A stretch of DNA of 42,073 nucleotides from Bacillota bacterium (lineage in GTDB: Bacteria > Bacillota > Clostridia > Christensenellales > UMGS416), in contig JAEYPH010000112.1 of the NCBI GenBank assembly GCA_023410875.1, forward strand, positions 1-42,073, in the 5' to 3' direction. Positions 16,611 through 24,547 of this stretch are shown one piece after another. Each line of letters starts with the position of its first letter. Position 1 is the stretch's first letter. The position numbers and the translations under genes were made by a program. The notes below the pieces were generated by a model. It made no database searches, was not told the origin of the DNA, and saw only the letters and a list, made by a program, of their open reading frames with translations.

Positions 16611-18026
16611 TCACCACAGCAGCGTGGTCCAAAGGTAGTTGTACGCCCAGAAGTCGGCCTCCTGCCAGCTGCGGCGCACCAGGTCCACGTCTCCTGTCAG
16701 CTGGCGGTAGGCGCCGCTCTCCTGCTCCCAGGGGATCACGACGCCCGGCGCGCGCTTGCCCTGGGGTATCTGAGCAGCCTTTGGAATCTCTCTCTTATTA
16801 AGCGGGGCGGACCCCGCACGGCTGTAGACGCCGTGCTCCTGCGTATACTCCACGGCGGCGCGCACGTTGTCGATGTTGATGTCCTGCATCATCAGCGCCG
16901 TGGCGTCCAGCATGTAGCCGCCCTCGGTGGCCAGCGTGGCGAAGAGCTCCTTGAGGCTGGCCTCCACGTCGGCGCGGGTGCCGCGAGCCAGCACGTCGTA
17001 GCTCAAGCCGCCGCTGACGGCAAACTTGCGCTTGATCGTACGGGCCAGCAGCTTCGGGTCGCCACGGTCCAGGTGATAGATGATGGAGCCCGCTGGCAGT
17101 TCCAACAGGCGATCGTAATGGGTCTCCCAGTTGCCCTCGCTGTAGAACAGGATGCGGTAGCCCTTGGAAATGATCTCCTCAAACACAGGCTTGAGTGTGG
17201 GCCAATAGATCGTGTCGAACATGTGGGGTGTGATGAAGGGCACCGTGCCCCGGTGGGCCCATATCGTGATCGGCGCGATCTTGTCCGGGTCTGCCCCGCC
17301 GATGGCGTTGGCGACGATGTGGGGCATCAGCGCCTCGCAAGCCTTTATAACCTTGTCCGGCTGGGTGAAGGCATCCATGATGGAGCCCTCGTAGCCGCGC
17401 AGCTTGTCCATGAGCAGGTCAAAGGGCGCCTTAATCATGCCGGCGTTGGCCGATACGACGCCGGCCTCGTATTTGAGCTTGTCGGCATAGGCCCCAAAGG
17501 AGCCGATGTAGCGCTGATAGGCCATGGCCCCGGCGATCAGCGCCGCGTTGTGACCAAGTGTGACCGGCGCACCGGTGGGCGCTACCCGCGTGGTGTAGCG
17601 CGGCAGCCACTTGTTGAGCAGGAAGGCCGTGGGGTCGTCGGCGAACTCGTCGTATTCGTCGGCTTGCATGCACAGCTCCGCCTCGCTGGATGGCTCGTGG
17701 AACTGGCAGATGCTGTCCAGGTCCACATCCACGCCGGGCACGGCGAAGTACCGCCACGACGCTGCCTTGCCCACGCCGTAGTTGCTCCAAATCGCGTTGA
17801 GCATCGCGGCGTCCACGCTCAGCTCCTGGGCCATCTTGCGCGTGGCGTCGAAGGCCAGGCCATAGTCGCAGGCCGTCTGCTGCGTGGTGTAGCCGGCGTA
17901 TTTGGCGGCGACCTCCTCGAACAGGAACCGCACGGGGATGCGGTCGGGCATGTCGTTGTTCATCGCCGTGTCATAGCGTTTCAGCGCGCCCGTATAGCGC
18001 TGTTCCACCTGCGGGGATCTAAACAT
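16611..18026 (-). CDS. URO-D-fold protein (uncharacterised)
   Basis: A 471-residue protein with the uroporphyrinogen-decarboxylase fold but longer than true UroD (about 350). Visible features are the N-terminal RYTGALKRYDTAMNNDMPDRIPVR, the mid-domain HRGTVPFITPHMFDTIYWPTLKPVFEEI, GYRILFYSEGNWE, and the C-terminal FAVSGGLSYDVLARGTRADVE. The last region lacks the zinc-binding cysteine of MtaA-type methyltransferases (YMLDATALMM instead). The ATG at 18026 follows GGGAGAGG; upstream in-frame codons overlap the hydrolase side. It sits 101 bases after the M20 gene. A TATACT hexamer at 18086-18081 could give it a separate start, but no matching -35 was found. Its link to pyrimidine breakdown or to the adjacent sugar operon is open. 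Confidence 0.78.
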   Translation of the reverse strand: MFRSPQVEQRYTGALKRYDTAMNNDMPDRIPVRFLFEEVAAKYAGYTTQQTACDYGLAFDATRKMAQELSVDAAMLNAIWSNYGVGKAASWRYFAVPGVDVDLDSICQFHEPSSEAELCMQADEYDEFADDPTAFLLNKWLPRYTTRVAPTGAPVTLGHNAALIAGAMAYQRYIGSFGAYADKLKYEAGVVSANAGMIKAPFDLLMDKLRGYEGSIMDAFTQPDKVIKACEALMPHIVANAIGGADPDKIAPITIWAHRGTVPFITPHMFDTIYWPTLKPVFEEIISKGYRILFYSEGNWETHYDRLLELPAGSIIYHLDRGDPKLLARTIKRKFAVSGGLSYDVLARGTRADVEASLKELFATLATEGGYMLDATALMMQDINIDNVRAAVEYTQEHGVYSRAGSAPLNKREIPKAAQIPQGKRAPGVVIPWEQESGAYRQLTGDVDLVRRSWQEADFWAYNYLWTTLLW

Positions 18027-18127
18027 ATGCACCTCTCCCAGCCAGCCGCGGCAAAGCATGCCTTCGGCGTTGTCCCCAACAGTATAGCGCATTTGGCAGG
18101 GTTTGGTAGCCCCTTTTCGCCGCCGCT

Positions 18128-19357
18128 CTAGCGCTGTGCGTCGATGCTCAGCAGCGTGTTCAGCAGCACGTTGGCGCCCTTCCAGCACGCCTCGGTGGGC
18201 GTAAATTCCAGCTCGCAATGGCTGTGGCCCTTGTCGCTGGGCACAAAAATCATCGTCGTCGGGATCACGTCTATGACATACTGGGCGTCATGGCCGGGGC
18301 CGCTGTGCATGCGCTTGCTCGTGTAGCCCAGGGCCTGAGCGCTGCGCTCCACGGTGTCCACCAGCTCCGGCGTGAAGGCCACGGATTTGCGCATCCACGC
18401 TTCCTGATAGCTCGCGCGGCAGCGCTCCACCTCCGAGGGGATGCGCCGGATGATCTGCAGCACCTGGGAAAGCACCTCGGGGTTCTGGTGGCGGGCGTCC
18501 AGCGTGAACTTGACCTCGTCGGGGATGATCGTGTGAATGTTGGGATGGGCGGAAATCTTGCCGGTCGTGTACACCAGGCGGCCGTCCAGCTCGTCAAACT
18601 CGTCATGCAGATACTGTATCGTCTTGGCGGCGGCGTACAGCGCGTCCTTGCGGTATTTCATCGGCGTAGTGCCGGCGTGGTCGGCCTGGCCCAGGAAGGT
18701 GAACTCATAGTTGATCATGCCGCACACGCCTTCCACAACGCCGATGTCCACGCCCTCGTCGTCCAGCACCGGCCCCTGCTCGATGTGCAGCTCCACCAGG
18801 GCCAGGTGCTTGTCCGGCGACAGGCGGTTGGCCTGGCTGCCCTTGTAGCCCGACTCTTCCAGCGCCTGGCCGAAGGTGTAGCCCGGCATATCCTTGGCCT
18901 GGGCCTCCAGCATGGCCTCCTTTTTGAACTTGCCGCACACGACGCCGGAGGACATCATGGCCGGCTCAAACCGCGCGCCTTCCTCGTTGGTCCACACGAC
19001 CACGATGATCGGGTGCCGGTGCGGGATGCCCTGGGTCACGATGGTCTCGGCGGCCTCCATGGCCGTGAGCACGCCCAGCACGCCGTCGTAGTTGCCCCCC
19101 TGCCTCACCGAATCCAGGTGGGAGCCCGACAGGATCGCCGGCAGGTTCTCCGAACCGGGGATCGTCGCATAGAGATTGGCCATATCGTCGCTGACCACGG
19201 CAGCGCCCAGCGCCCGCATGCGCCGCACGAACTCCGAGCGGGCGGCCAGCGCCTCCGGCGACAGTGAAAACCGCGTGATGCCGCCGTTGCCGGTGTCGCC
19301 GAAGCGGCTGAAGGTCGTAATTTTGTCCTGCATTCTCTCCAGGCTGCACGTATACAT
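18128..19357 (-). CDS. M20-family N-carbamoyl-beta-alanine / N-carbamoyl amino acid amidohydrolase
   Basis: A 409-residue zinc amidohydrolase of the HyuC/allantoate amidohydrolase/beta-ureidopropionase family. Metal-binding motifs are in order: GSHLDSVRQGGNYDGVLG, WTNEEGARF, VELHIEQGPVLDDE and the C-terminal HSGPGHDAQ. The N-terminal SRFGDTGNGGITRFSLS is typical of the family. I chose the ATG at 19357 because GGAGGA precedes it and the length fits. It lies 14 bases after the PreA-type gene, which follows dihydropyrimidinase. The expected role is therefore step three of reductive pyrimidine breakdown, releasing ammonia and carbon dioxide from N-carbamoyl-beta-alanine. Allantoate or other ureido substrates are less likely in this context. 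Confidence 0.9.
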   Translation of the reverse strand: MYTCSLERMQDKITTFSRFGDTGNGGITRFSLSPEALAARSEFVRRMRALGAAVVSDDMANLYATIPGSENLPAILSGSHLDSVRQGGNYDGVLGVLTAMEAAETIVTQGIPHRHPIIVVVWTNEEGARFEPAMMSSGVVCGKFKKEAMLEAQAKDMPGYTFGQALEESGYKGSQANRLSPDKHLALVELHIEQGPVLDDEGVDIGVVEGVCGMINYEFTFLGQADHAGTTPMKYRKDALYAAAKTIQYLHDEFDELDGRLVYTTGKISAHPNIHTIIPDEVKFTLDARHQNPEVLSQVLQIIRRIPSEVERCRASYQEAWMRKSVAFTPELVDTVERSAQALGYTSKRMHSGPGHDAQYVIDVIPTTMIFVPSDKGHSHCELEFTPTEACWKGANVLLNTLLSIDAQR

Positions 19358-19371
19358 CGATGGAATCCTCC

Positions 19372-20916
19372 TCAAAGTGCCGCGGCGGATGGGGTCGCCC
19401 CGGTGATCTTCTTTTTTTCCCGCGGGCCAGCCACGATGGCCCCGACCGGACACACAACCACGCACAGGTGACAGCCCACGCACTTGCGGGCCTCCAGCGC
19501 GGGTCCGCCGGGCCGCTGGCGCAGCGCCTGGTGGCCGCCGTCGGCGCAGCTCACGGTGCACCGGCCGCAGCCCAGGCAGCGGGCCCGGTCGAATTTGGGA
19601 TAACAGATGGAGCCGCGGTCCAGCCGGTCGGCTTCTATGATGTGGGGCAGCGCCCGGCCCACGAGCTCGGAAACAGAGCGCATGCCGTGGGTGCTCAGAT
19701 ACAGCGCCATACCCTCGATCATGTCCTCTATGATGCGGTAGCCGTATTGCATCACGGCGGTCGTGACCTGTATGCTGGCGCAGCCCATGGCGATGAACTC
19801 CGCCGCGTCCCGCCAGGTCTCTATGCCGCCCATGCCGCTGATGGGGGCCTCCCGCAGGCGCGGGTCGGCCTTCATGGCCTGTATGAAGCGCAGCGCGATG
19901 GGCTTTACCGCCTTGCCGGAATAGCCCCCCACGCTGGTCTTGCCCAACACATCCGGCCCCGAGGCGAAGCTGTCCATATCAACGTTCATGACACTTTTTA
20001 TTGTGTTTATGGCAGCGATTCCGCTGGCGCCGGCCTGCATGGCCGCAATGGCCGGCGGCTCCATGTTGCCGATGTTGGGCGTCATCTTGGCCAATATCGG
20101 CAGATGGGTGCCGCGCTTAGTCGCGTGGGTGTAGGCGGCCACGAGGTCCGGGTTCTGGCCCACGTCGGAGCCCAGGCCGTCGGCGGCCATGTGGGGGCAT
20201 GAGAAGTTGCACTCTATGATGTCCGCCCCGGCCTCGGTGACGGCCCGGGCCAGCAGAGTCCATTCGTCCTCGTGGCGGCCCATGATGGACGCAATCAGTA
20301 CCTTGGTCGGAAAGTCTGCCTTCAGGCGGTGTAGATACTCCAGATTGGCCTGCAGCGGCTGCTCGGAGATCTGTTCGATGTTCTTGAAGCCCACGAAGGG
20401 CAGCGCCTCCTTGCACAACGCGTCGAAGCGCGGCGAAACCTCGTCGGGCACAAAGGCGCCGATGGTCTTCCACGCGACGCCGGCCCAGCCCATGCGGAAG
20501 GCCCGGGCCACCATGTCATAGTTGCTGCCCACGACAGACGATGAGAGAAAGAACGGATTCTCGCAATGTACGCCGCAGAAGTCTATGGACAGATCCACGC
20601 CCAGGGGCAGCACCCGCTGGCCGGTGGCCGCCAGGCTGAGCAGGCGGTCGATGGGCACAGGCGCGTTCATACGGCCCTTGAGGCAGGCCTTCAGGCACGG
20701 CTTGTCCACGCACTGGGCGCAGGGTGCGCCGCCGGGCAGGCGGTTGGATGCGCCGAGCGGGTTCTCAAAGCGCAGCGAGCGCAGCACGTCATCCACCGGC
20801 ACATCATAGGGGCACGCGGCGCGGCACGGCGCGGGGCTGCACAGCAGGCAGCCCGCCGCGCCCTCGGCCAGCGTCTGTTCCCGGTAGAGCTCCGCCCGGC
20901 TACCCATGGCCGTCAC
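19372..20916 (-). CDS. preA: PreA-type dihydropyrimidine dehydrogenase with extra N-terminal Fe-S module
   Basis: A 514-residue iron-sulfur flavoprotein that should interconvert uracil/thymine and the dihydro forms. The FMN barrel resembles bacterial PreA (ECNFSCPHMAADG, GSDVGQNPDLV, LAKMTPNIGNM, GYSGKAVKPIALRF, GMGGIETWRDAAEF). The C-terminus carries two 4Fe-4S ferredoxin motifs (CLGCGRCTVSC and CVGCHLCVVVCPVG). Unlike ordinary PreA, about 75 N-terminal residues hold CLLCSPAPCRAACP and CAQCVDKPCLKAC, the cluster arrangement normally found at the start of PreT and GltD. No PreT flavin subunit is encoded nearby, so the electron donor may be ferredoxin. Translation starts at GTG 20916 overlapping the dihydropyrimidinase stop (GTGA), or at the ATG three codons later. 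Residue spacing was read by eye. Confidence 0.88.
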   Translation of the reverse strand: MTAMGSRAELYREQTLAEGAAGCLLCSPAPCRAACPYDVPVDDVLRSLRFENPLGASNRLPGGAPCAQCVDKPCLKACLKGRMNAPVPIDRLLSLAATGQRVLPLGVDLSIDFCGVHCENPFFLSSSVVGSNYDMVARAFRMGWAGVAWKTIGAFVPDEVSPRFDALCKEALPFVGFKNIEQISEQPLQANLEYLHRLKADFPTKVLIASIMGRHEDEWTLLARAVTEAGADIIECNFSCPHMAADGLGSDVGQNPDLVAAYTHATKRGTHLPILAKMTPNIGNMEPPAIAAMQAGASGIAAINTIKSVMNVDMDSFASGPDVLGKTSVGGYSGKAVKPIALRFIQAMKADPRLREAPISGMGGIETWRDAAEFIAMGCASIQVTTAVMQYGYRIIEDMIEGMALYLSTHGMRSVSELVGRALPHIIEADRLDRGSICYPKFDRARCLGCGRCTVSCADGGHQALRQRPGGPALEARKCVGCHLCVVVCPVGAIVAGPREKKKITGATPSAAAL

Positions 20917-22280
20917 CGCCCAGGCAGCCGGCGGACGTACTGCCCATAGCCGGGCTGCCCGACGAACGCGCCGTCGTCATACACCAGCGTGCCGCGCACG
21001 AAGGTCTTGACCAAATACCCGTGCAAAGTCTTGCCTTCCCAGATCGTGTGGTCGTAGTTGGAGTGCATGTTGTCCACAGAGATCGTGAAGGTCTTTTCCG
21101 GATCGTAGAGCACGATGTCCGCGTCCTTGCCCACGGTCAGCGAACCCTTGCCGGCGCAGCCGAACAGCCTGGCCGGGTTGGTCGCGCACAGCTGCACGGC
21201 GCGGGAGAAGGTGATCTTGCCATCGTTGGCGGCGCTGAGCATATACGGATACAGGTTCTCGATGCCGGCGCAGCCGTTGGGTATCTTCGTGAAGTCGTCC
21301 TTGCCCCAATCCTTCTCATAACTCTGGAACGGGCAGTGGTCGGTGGCCACGGTGTCGATGGTGCCGTTGCGGATGGCGGCCCACAGGGCGTCCTGGCTCT
21401 CCTGGCCTTTGATCGGCGGCGAGCACACGAAGTTGCGGCCGTCGAGGCGCTTGTAGACGTCGCTGGTGAACTCCAGATACTGCGGGCAGGTTTCTATATA
21501 GATATCATAGCCCGCAAGCTTGGCGGCCACGGCGGCCTCCAGGCCCTCCTTGTCGGCCATGTGTACGATATAAAGCGGAGCGTCAACAGATTTGGCCCAG
21601 TGCACGGCGCGCTTGTCGGCCTCGGCCTCCACGAATTCCGGGCGGGAGAGATAATGGTACCACGCGGAGGTCTTGCCCTCCGCCAGGAATTGCTGAATGC
21701 GCATGTCGATGACGTCGGGGTTCTCGGCGTGCAGGTTCGTGATGGCGCCGACCTCCTTGGCCTTGAGCATCACGCGGATCAGCGTGCCGTCATCCACCAT
21801 CATGCCTTCCTTCTTATAGACCAGGAAGCACTTGAAGCTGGTGACGCCGTACTCTACGGCGGCGGCAAACTCGTCCAGCAGCGTGCCGCCGTTGAGGTCT
21901 GTGATGATGCAGTGGAACGCGTAATCCACACAGGCCTGGGGCGCCGCCATGTCGCGCCGAGCCTGCACCGTCTCCACAAGGCCCTTGCCTTTGCGCTGCA
22001 TCGGGTAATCGAACACGGTGGTCACGCCGCCGCAGGCCGCCGCCCGGGTGCCCGAGAGGTAATCGTCGGCGCTGTCGGTGCCGCCGAAGGGCATGGCCAG
22101 GTGGGTGTGCACGTCGATGGCGCCAGGCAGCACCAGCAGGCCCGCGGCGTCCACAACCTGCGCGCCGGGGGCATCCAGCCCCAGGCCGATGCGGGCAATC
22201 TTGCCACCCACGACCTCCAGATCGGCCTGATAGGTTTCATCGGCGGTGACGATGGTTCCGTTTTTGATCAGCAGTGACAT
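20913..22280 (-). CDS. hydA: Dihydropyrimidinase / D-hydantoinase
   Basis: A 455-residue cyclic amidohydrolase that opens dihydrouracil, dihydrothymine or hydantoins. The binuclear metal site is intact: VHTH (His58, His60), the lysine that is carbamylated in the family (Lys150 in TSFKCFLVYK), LHAEN, YIVHMADK and TDHCPF. Lys150 has the same number as in characterised hydantoinases. Substrate-loop and C-terminal parts (GRNFVCSPPIKG, ADIVLYDPEKTFTIS) are standard. The ATG at 22280 has GGGAG upstream. It overlaps the PreA gene by four bases, so the two are translationally coupled. In this operon it performs step two of reductive pyrimidine breakdown. It is separated from the upstream transporter genes by a palindromic repeat and a hairpin. 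Confidence 0.93.
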   Translation of the reverse strand: MSLLIKNGTIVTADETYQADLEVVGGKIARIGLGLDAPGAQVVDAAGLLVLPGAIDVHTHLAMPFGGTDSADDYLSGTRAAACGGVTTVFDYPMQRKGKGLVETVQARRDMAAPQACVDYAFHCIITDLNGGTLLDEFAAAVEYGVTSFKCFLVYKKEGMMVDDGTLIRVMLKAKEVGAITNLHAENPDVIDMRIQQFLAEGKTSAWYHYLSRPEFVEAEADKRAVHWAKSVDAPLYIVHMADKEGLEAAVAAKLAGYDIYIETCPQYLEFTSDVYKRLDGRNFVCSPPIKGQESQDALWAAIRNGTIDTVATDHCPFQSYEKDWGKDDFTKIPNGCAGIENLYPYMLSAANDGKITFSRAVQLCATNPARLFGCAGKGSLTVGKDADIVLYDPEKTFTISVDNMHSNYDHTIWEGKTLHGYLVKTFVRGTLVYDDGAFVGQPGYGQYVRRLPGR

Positions 22281-22318
22281 GCGATGCCCAACTCCCTTCG
22301 AATATAGCAGACTCCCAC

Positions 22319-22434
22319 AAGGCTTCCCCTGGAGGGGAAGCTGTCACCGAAGGTGACTGATGAGGTGTTCACCTCTTTCGGAGCAAGACACCTCATCCGG
22401 CGCTGCGCGCCACCTTCCCCTAGAGGGGAAGGCT
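22319..22434. repeat. MITE-like intergenic palindromic element
   Basis: About 116 bases with imperfect terminal inverted repeats of roughly 50 bases. The left end has CTTCCCCT-GG-AGGGGAAG (22323-22340) and later GATGAGGTGT (22359-22368). The right end has ACACCTCATC (22388-22397) and CCTTCCCCT-AG-AGGGGAAGG (22413-22432). The order is mirrored, so the whole folds into a long hairpin. It has no coding capacity. I recognise very similar sequences as dispersed intergenic repeats in Oscillospiraceae-type genomes. It sits inside the operon, between the binding-protein gene and dihydropyrimidinase. Confidence 0.8.
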
Positions 22435-22446
22435 TTTTTGAGAGAA

Positions 22447-22473
22447 CGGGCGGGGCGCAGCGCACCCCGCCCG
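22447..22473 (-). terminator. GC hairpin after the pyrimidine binding-protein gene
   Basis: A nine-base-pair stem CGGGCGGGG / CCCCGCCCG with a nine-base loop just after the binding-protein stop. On the minus strand the following bases are TTCTCTC, a weak U-run, so it probably gives partial termination or 3'-end protection. Confidence 0.6.
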
Positions 22474-22481
22474 CCAAAAGG

Positions 22482-23698
22482 TTATTGATTGATCTTGTAC
22501 ACCAGCACCAGTCCGGAGCGCTGGAACACCTGGGCGACTTCCACGAGTTCCATGCCGCCGGCGTTGGCCGCGATCAGGTTGCTAACCCAGGTCACGCCGA
22601 AGTCCACCTGGTTGGTGTTCACGGCGGTGGTCTCGGAGATGTCGCCGCCGCCGGGGATGATCGTCACATTAAGTCCGGCTTCGGTGTAGTAGCCCTTATC
22701 CAGCGCCACATAGTAGCCCATGAACTGCGCCTGGGGCAGCCACTTGAGCTGAATCTTGACGTCGGTCTTTTCCGGGGTGAACTTGGCGTCGGGGACAATG
22801 GCTTCGGTCCAGTAGGACGTGTCACGAATGTTGTCCAGCGTCAGCGTTTTGAGCTTGTCGGCGGCGGCGGAGTCGGCCAGAAGAATGTACTTCTTGGCCA
22901 GGTCCAGCGTCTGCTGCATGGCGGCGTCGTCCATCTTGCCATATTCGGTCACGGTGGCGCCCTTGGTGTCGGTCTCCACGAGCTTCTTTACTTCACCGGC
23001 CATGTAAGCCTGGTGCTCGCCGGACACCGAGGAGCCATACTTATAGACGATCTGGGCGGCGGCGGCCGGGTCGGCGCAGGCGTCCTTCCAGCCCTTGAGG
23101 CTGGCGGCGATGAAAGCCTTCACGGTGTTGGGGTTGGCCTTGGCGAAGGCGGCCGTGGTGAACAGGTTGTCCTCCAGCATTGCCACGCCCTCGTCGTTCA
23201 TGTCGATGGTCTTCACGGCGTCGCCGTACTTGTAGCCGCCCTCATAGGAGTTCTTCACGAGGCCCAGCTCGTTGTAGGTCATGGCAGAGGCCAGGGCAAT
23301 GGTGTCGTCGTTGAAGCCGTCCATGTCAAAGGCCTGGCTCAGATAGGTCGTGGGCTGGCCGTACTTGGAGAGCAGCGCCTGGATCTCATACTCGTGCCCA
23401 GGCCCCAGTTGCCCACCTTGCCCTTGGCCGCAGCGTCCTTCACGACGGTCTCGGCGGTGGCGTCCTTGGCGTTATACTTGCCTTCGGGTGCAGCGGATTC
23501 GGCGGCGGTGGCCTCCGGCGTGGCCGATTCGGCCGCAGCGGTCGTGACTTCGACGGTGGGACCGGCCGAGGGAGCGGCGGACGTGGGGCTCGTGGTCGCG
23601 GCCGGTGCGGAGCAGCCCACCAGGGCGGCCAGCGCCAGCACCAGGGCTAGCGCCAGGGCGGTCAGCTTGGACCACTTGGTCTTGGGTGCGTGTGTCAT
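22482..23698 (-). pseudogene. Substrate-binding lipoprotein (SsuA/NMT1-type), circularly permuted and frameshifted
   Basis: The reading frame starts at ATG 23698 behind GGAGGATTCCC, has a signal peptide with lipobox LVGC and a long Ala/Ser/Thr-rich linker, then is broken near 23391-23397 after GNWGLGT. Removing one lost base restores EYEIQALLSKYG and a protein of about 405 residues, so a single deletion or a sequencing error is likely. The domain order is odd. The segment normally second in this family (VGNWGLG, then SAMTYNELG, then ANPNTVKAFI) comes first, and the normal mature N-terminus (VKIQLKWLPQAQFMGYYVALDKGYY, then FQRSGLVLV) is at the C-terminus. This looks like a circular permutation at the lobe hinge. 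It should bind the pyrimidine-type ligand of the importer encoded just upstream. Confidence 0.75.
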
Positions 23699-23743
23699 GG
23701 GAATCCTCCTTTAAAAATTGTCGATATGGGAAGCCAAAGGTCG

Positions 23744-24547
23744 CTACCGGCGGCCCTTCAGCAAAGCGGACTCGGCGATGAGGAGCGCTGCGTACAGCAG
23801 GATGCCGATGAGGCACGCCACGACGATGTAGGCCCAGGCGGTCGCATATTGGGCCAGCACGATGTTCTCGCGGATCTGGCGGCCCACGCCGACGATGAAT
23901 TCGGCGAAGTATTCGCTGACCAGTGCGCTGATGACGCACCCCGGCACGCTGACCCGCAGCGCCGTGAAGATGTAGGGCACGCTGTTGGGCGCCCGAAGTT
24001 TGAAGAAAACGTCCAGCGGCCGCGCGGCGTAGGACTTCATAAGGTCTTCGGAATAGGGCTTGACCTCAGTGAGCCCCCGGTAGGCGTTGATGCTCATGGA
24101 CACCGTGCACGTGATCGTAACGACCAGCATCTTGGCGACCATGCTGCGCAGGCTGGGGTCGGTGCTGACGTCGCGGGTCAGGTTGTTCAGGATCGGCGCG
24201 ATGGCGATGATCGGTATCGCGTTGAACGCCGACACGACCGTGAGGCCGCTGACGCCCCACTTGGGGAAGGCCGCCGCCAGGATGCCCAGCCCATAGCCCA
24301 GGAGCGAGCCCAGCACCAGCCCACCCAGCGCCACGATGACCGTGGCCCGCACGTTGACGAGAATTGGTGACACGTTATCACCCAGTATTGTCAGGATTCG
24401 GGTGGGCAGCGGCAGCGTGAAGGTATCCGCGCCCAGCAGCCAGTGCAGCGCTTGGGTCTGCCACAGCACCAGCACGGCCACGCCGAAGAGCACCGGATAG
24501 AGCACGGTGGTCAGGCTTTCCCTGTTGATTCCTCTGCGCGTCTTCAT
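23744..24547 (-). CDS. ABC transporter permease, SsuC/TauC family
   Basis: A 267-residue permease with about six membrane segments. The coupling loop SYAARPLDVFFKLRAPNSVPYIFTAL is the SsuC/ThiX-type EAA motif. Its ATG overlaps the stop of the second permease (ATGA at 24544-24547), and GAGGTGAC lies just ahead. It is followed by the binding-protein gene. With the other permease and the ATPase it forms a heteromeric importer that, from its neighbours, probably takes up uracil, thymine or a related ring compound. Members of this family also import sulfonates, hydroxymethylpyrimidine and riboflavin. Confidence 0.9.
   Translation of the reverse strand: MKTRRGINRESLTTVLYPVLFGVAVLVLWQTQALHWLLGADTFTLPLPTRILTILGDNVSPILVNVRATVIVALGGLVLGSLLGYGLGILAAAFPKWGVSGLTVVSAFNAIPIIAIAPILNNLTRDVSTDPSLRSMVAKMLVVTITCTVSMSINAYRGLTEVKPYSEDLMKSYAARPLDVFFKLRAPNSVPYIFTALRVSVPGCVISALVSEYFAEFIVGVGRQIRENIVLAQYATAWAYIVVACLIGILLYAALLIAESALLKGRR

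Noticed and set aside
19372..20916. Loss of the mammalian catalytic cysteine (ACGQ) in the PreA-type enzyme, which reads GSDVGQ.
   Set aside because: As I recall it, bacterial PreA shows the same kind of sequence here, so I do not read it as inactivation. An alignment would settle this.
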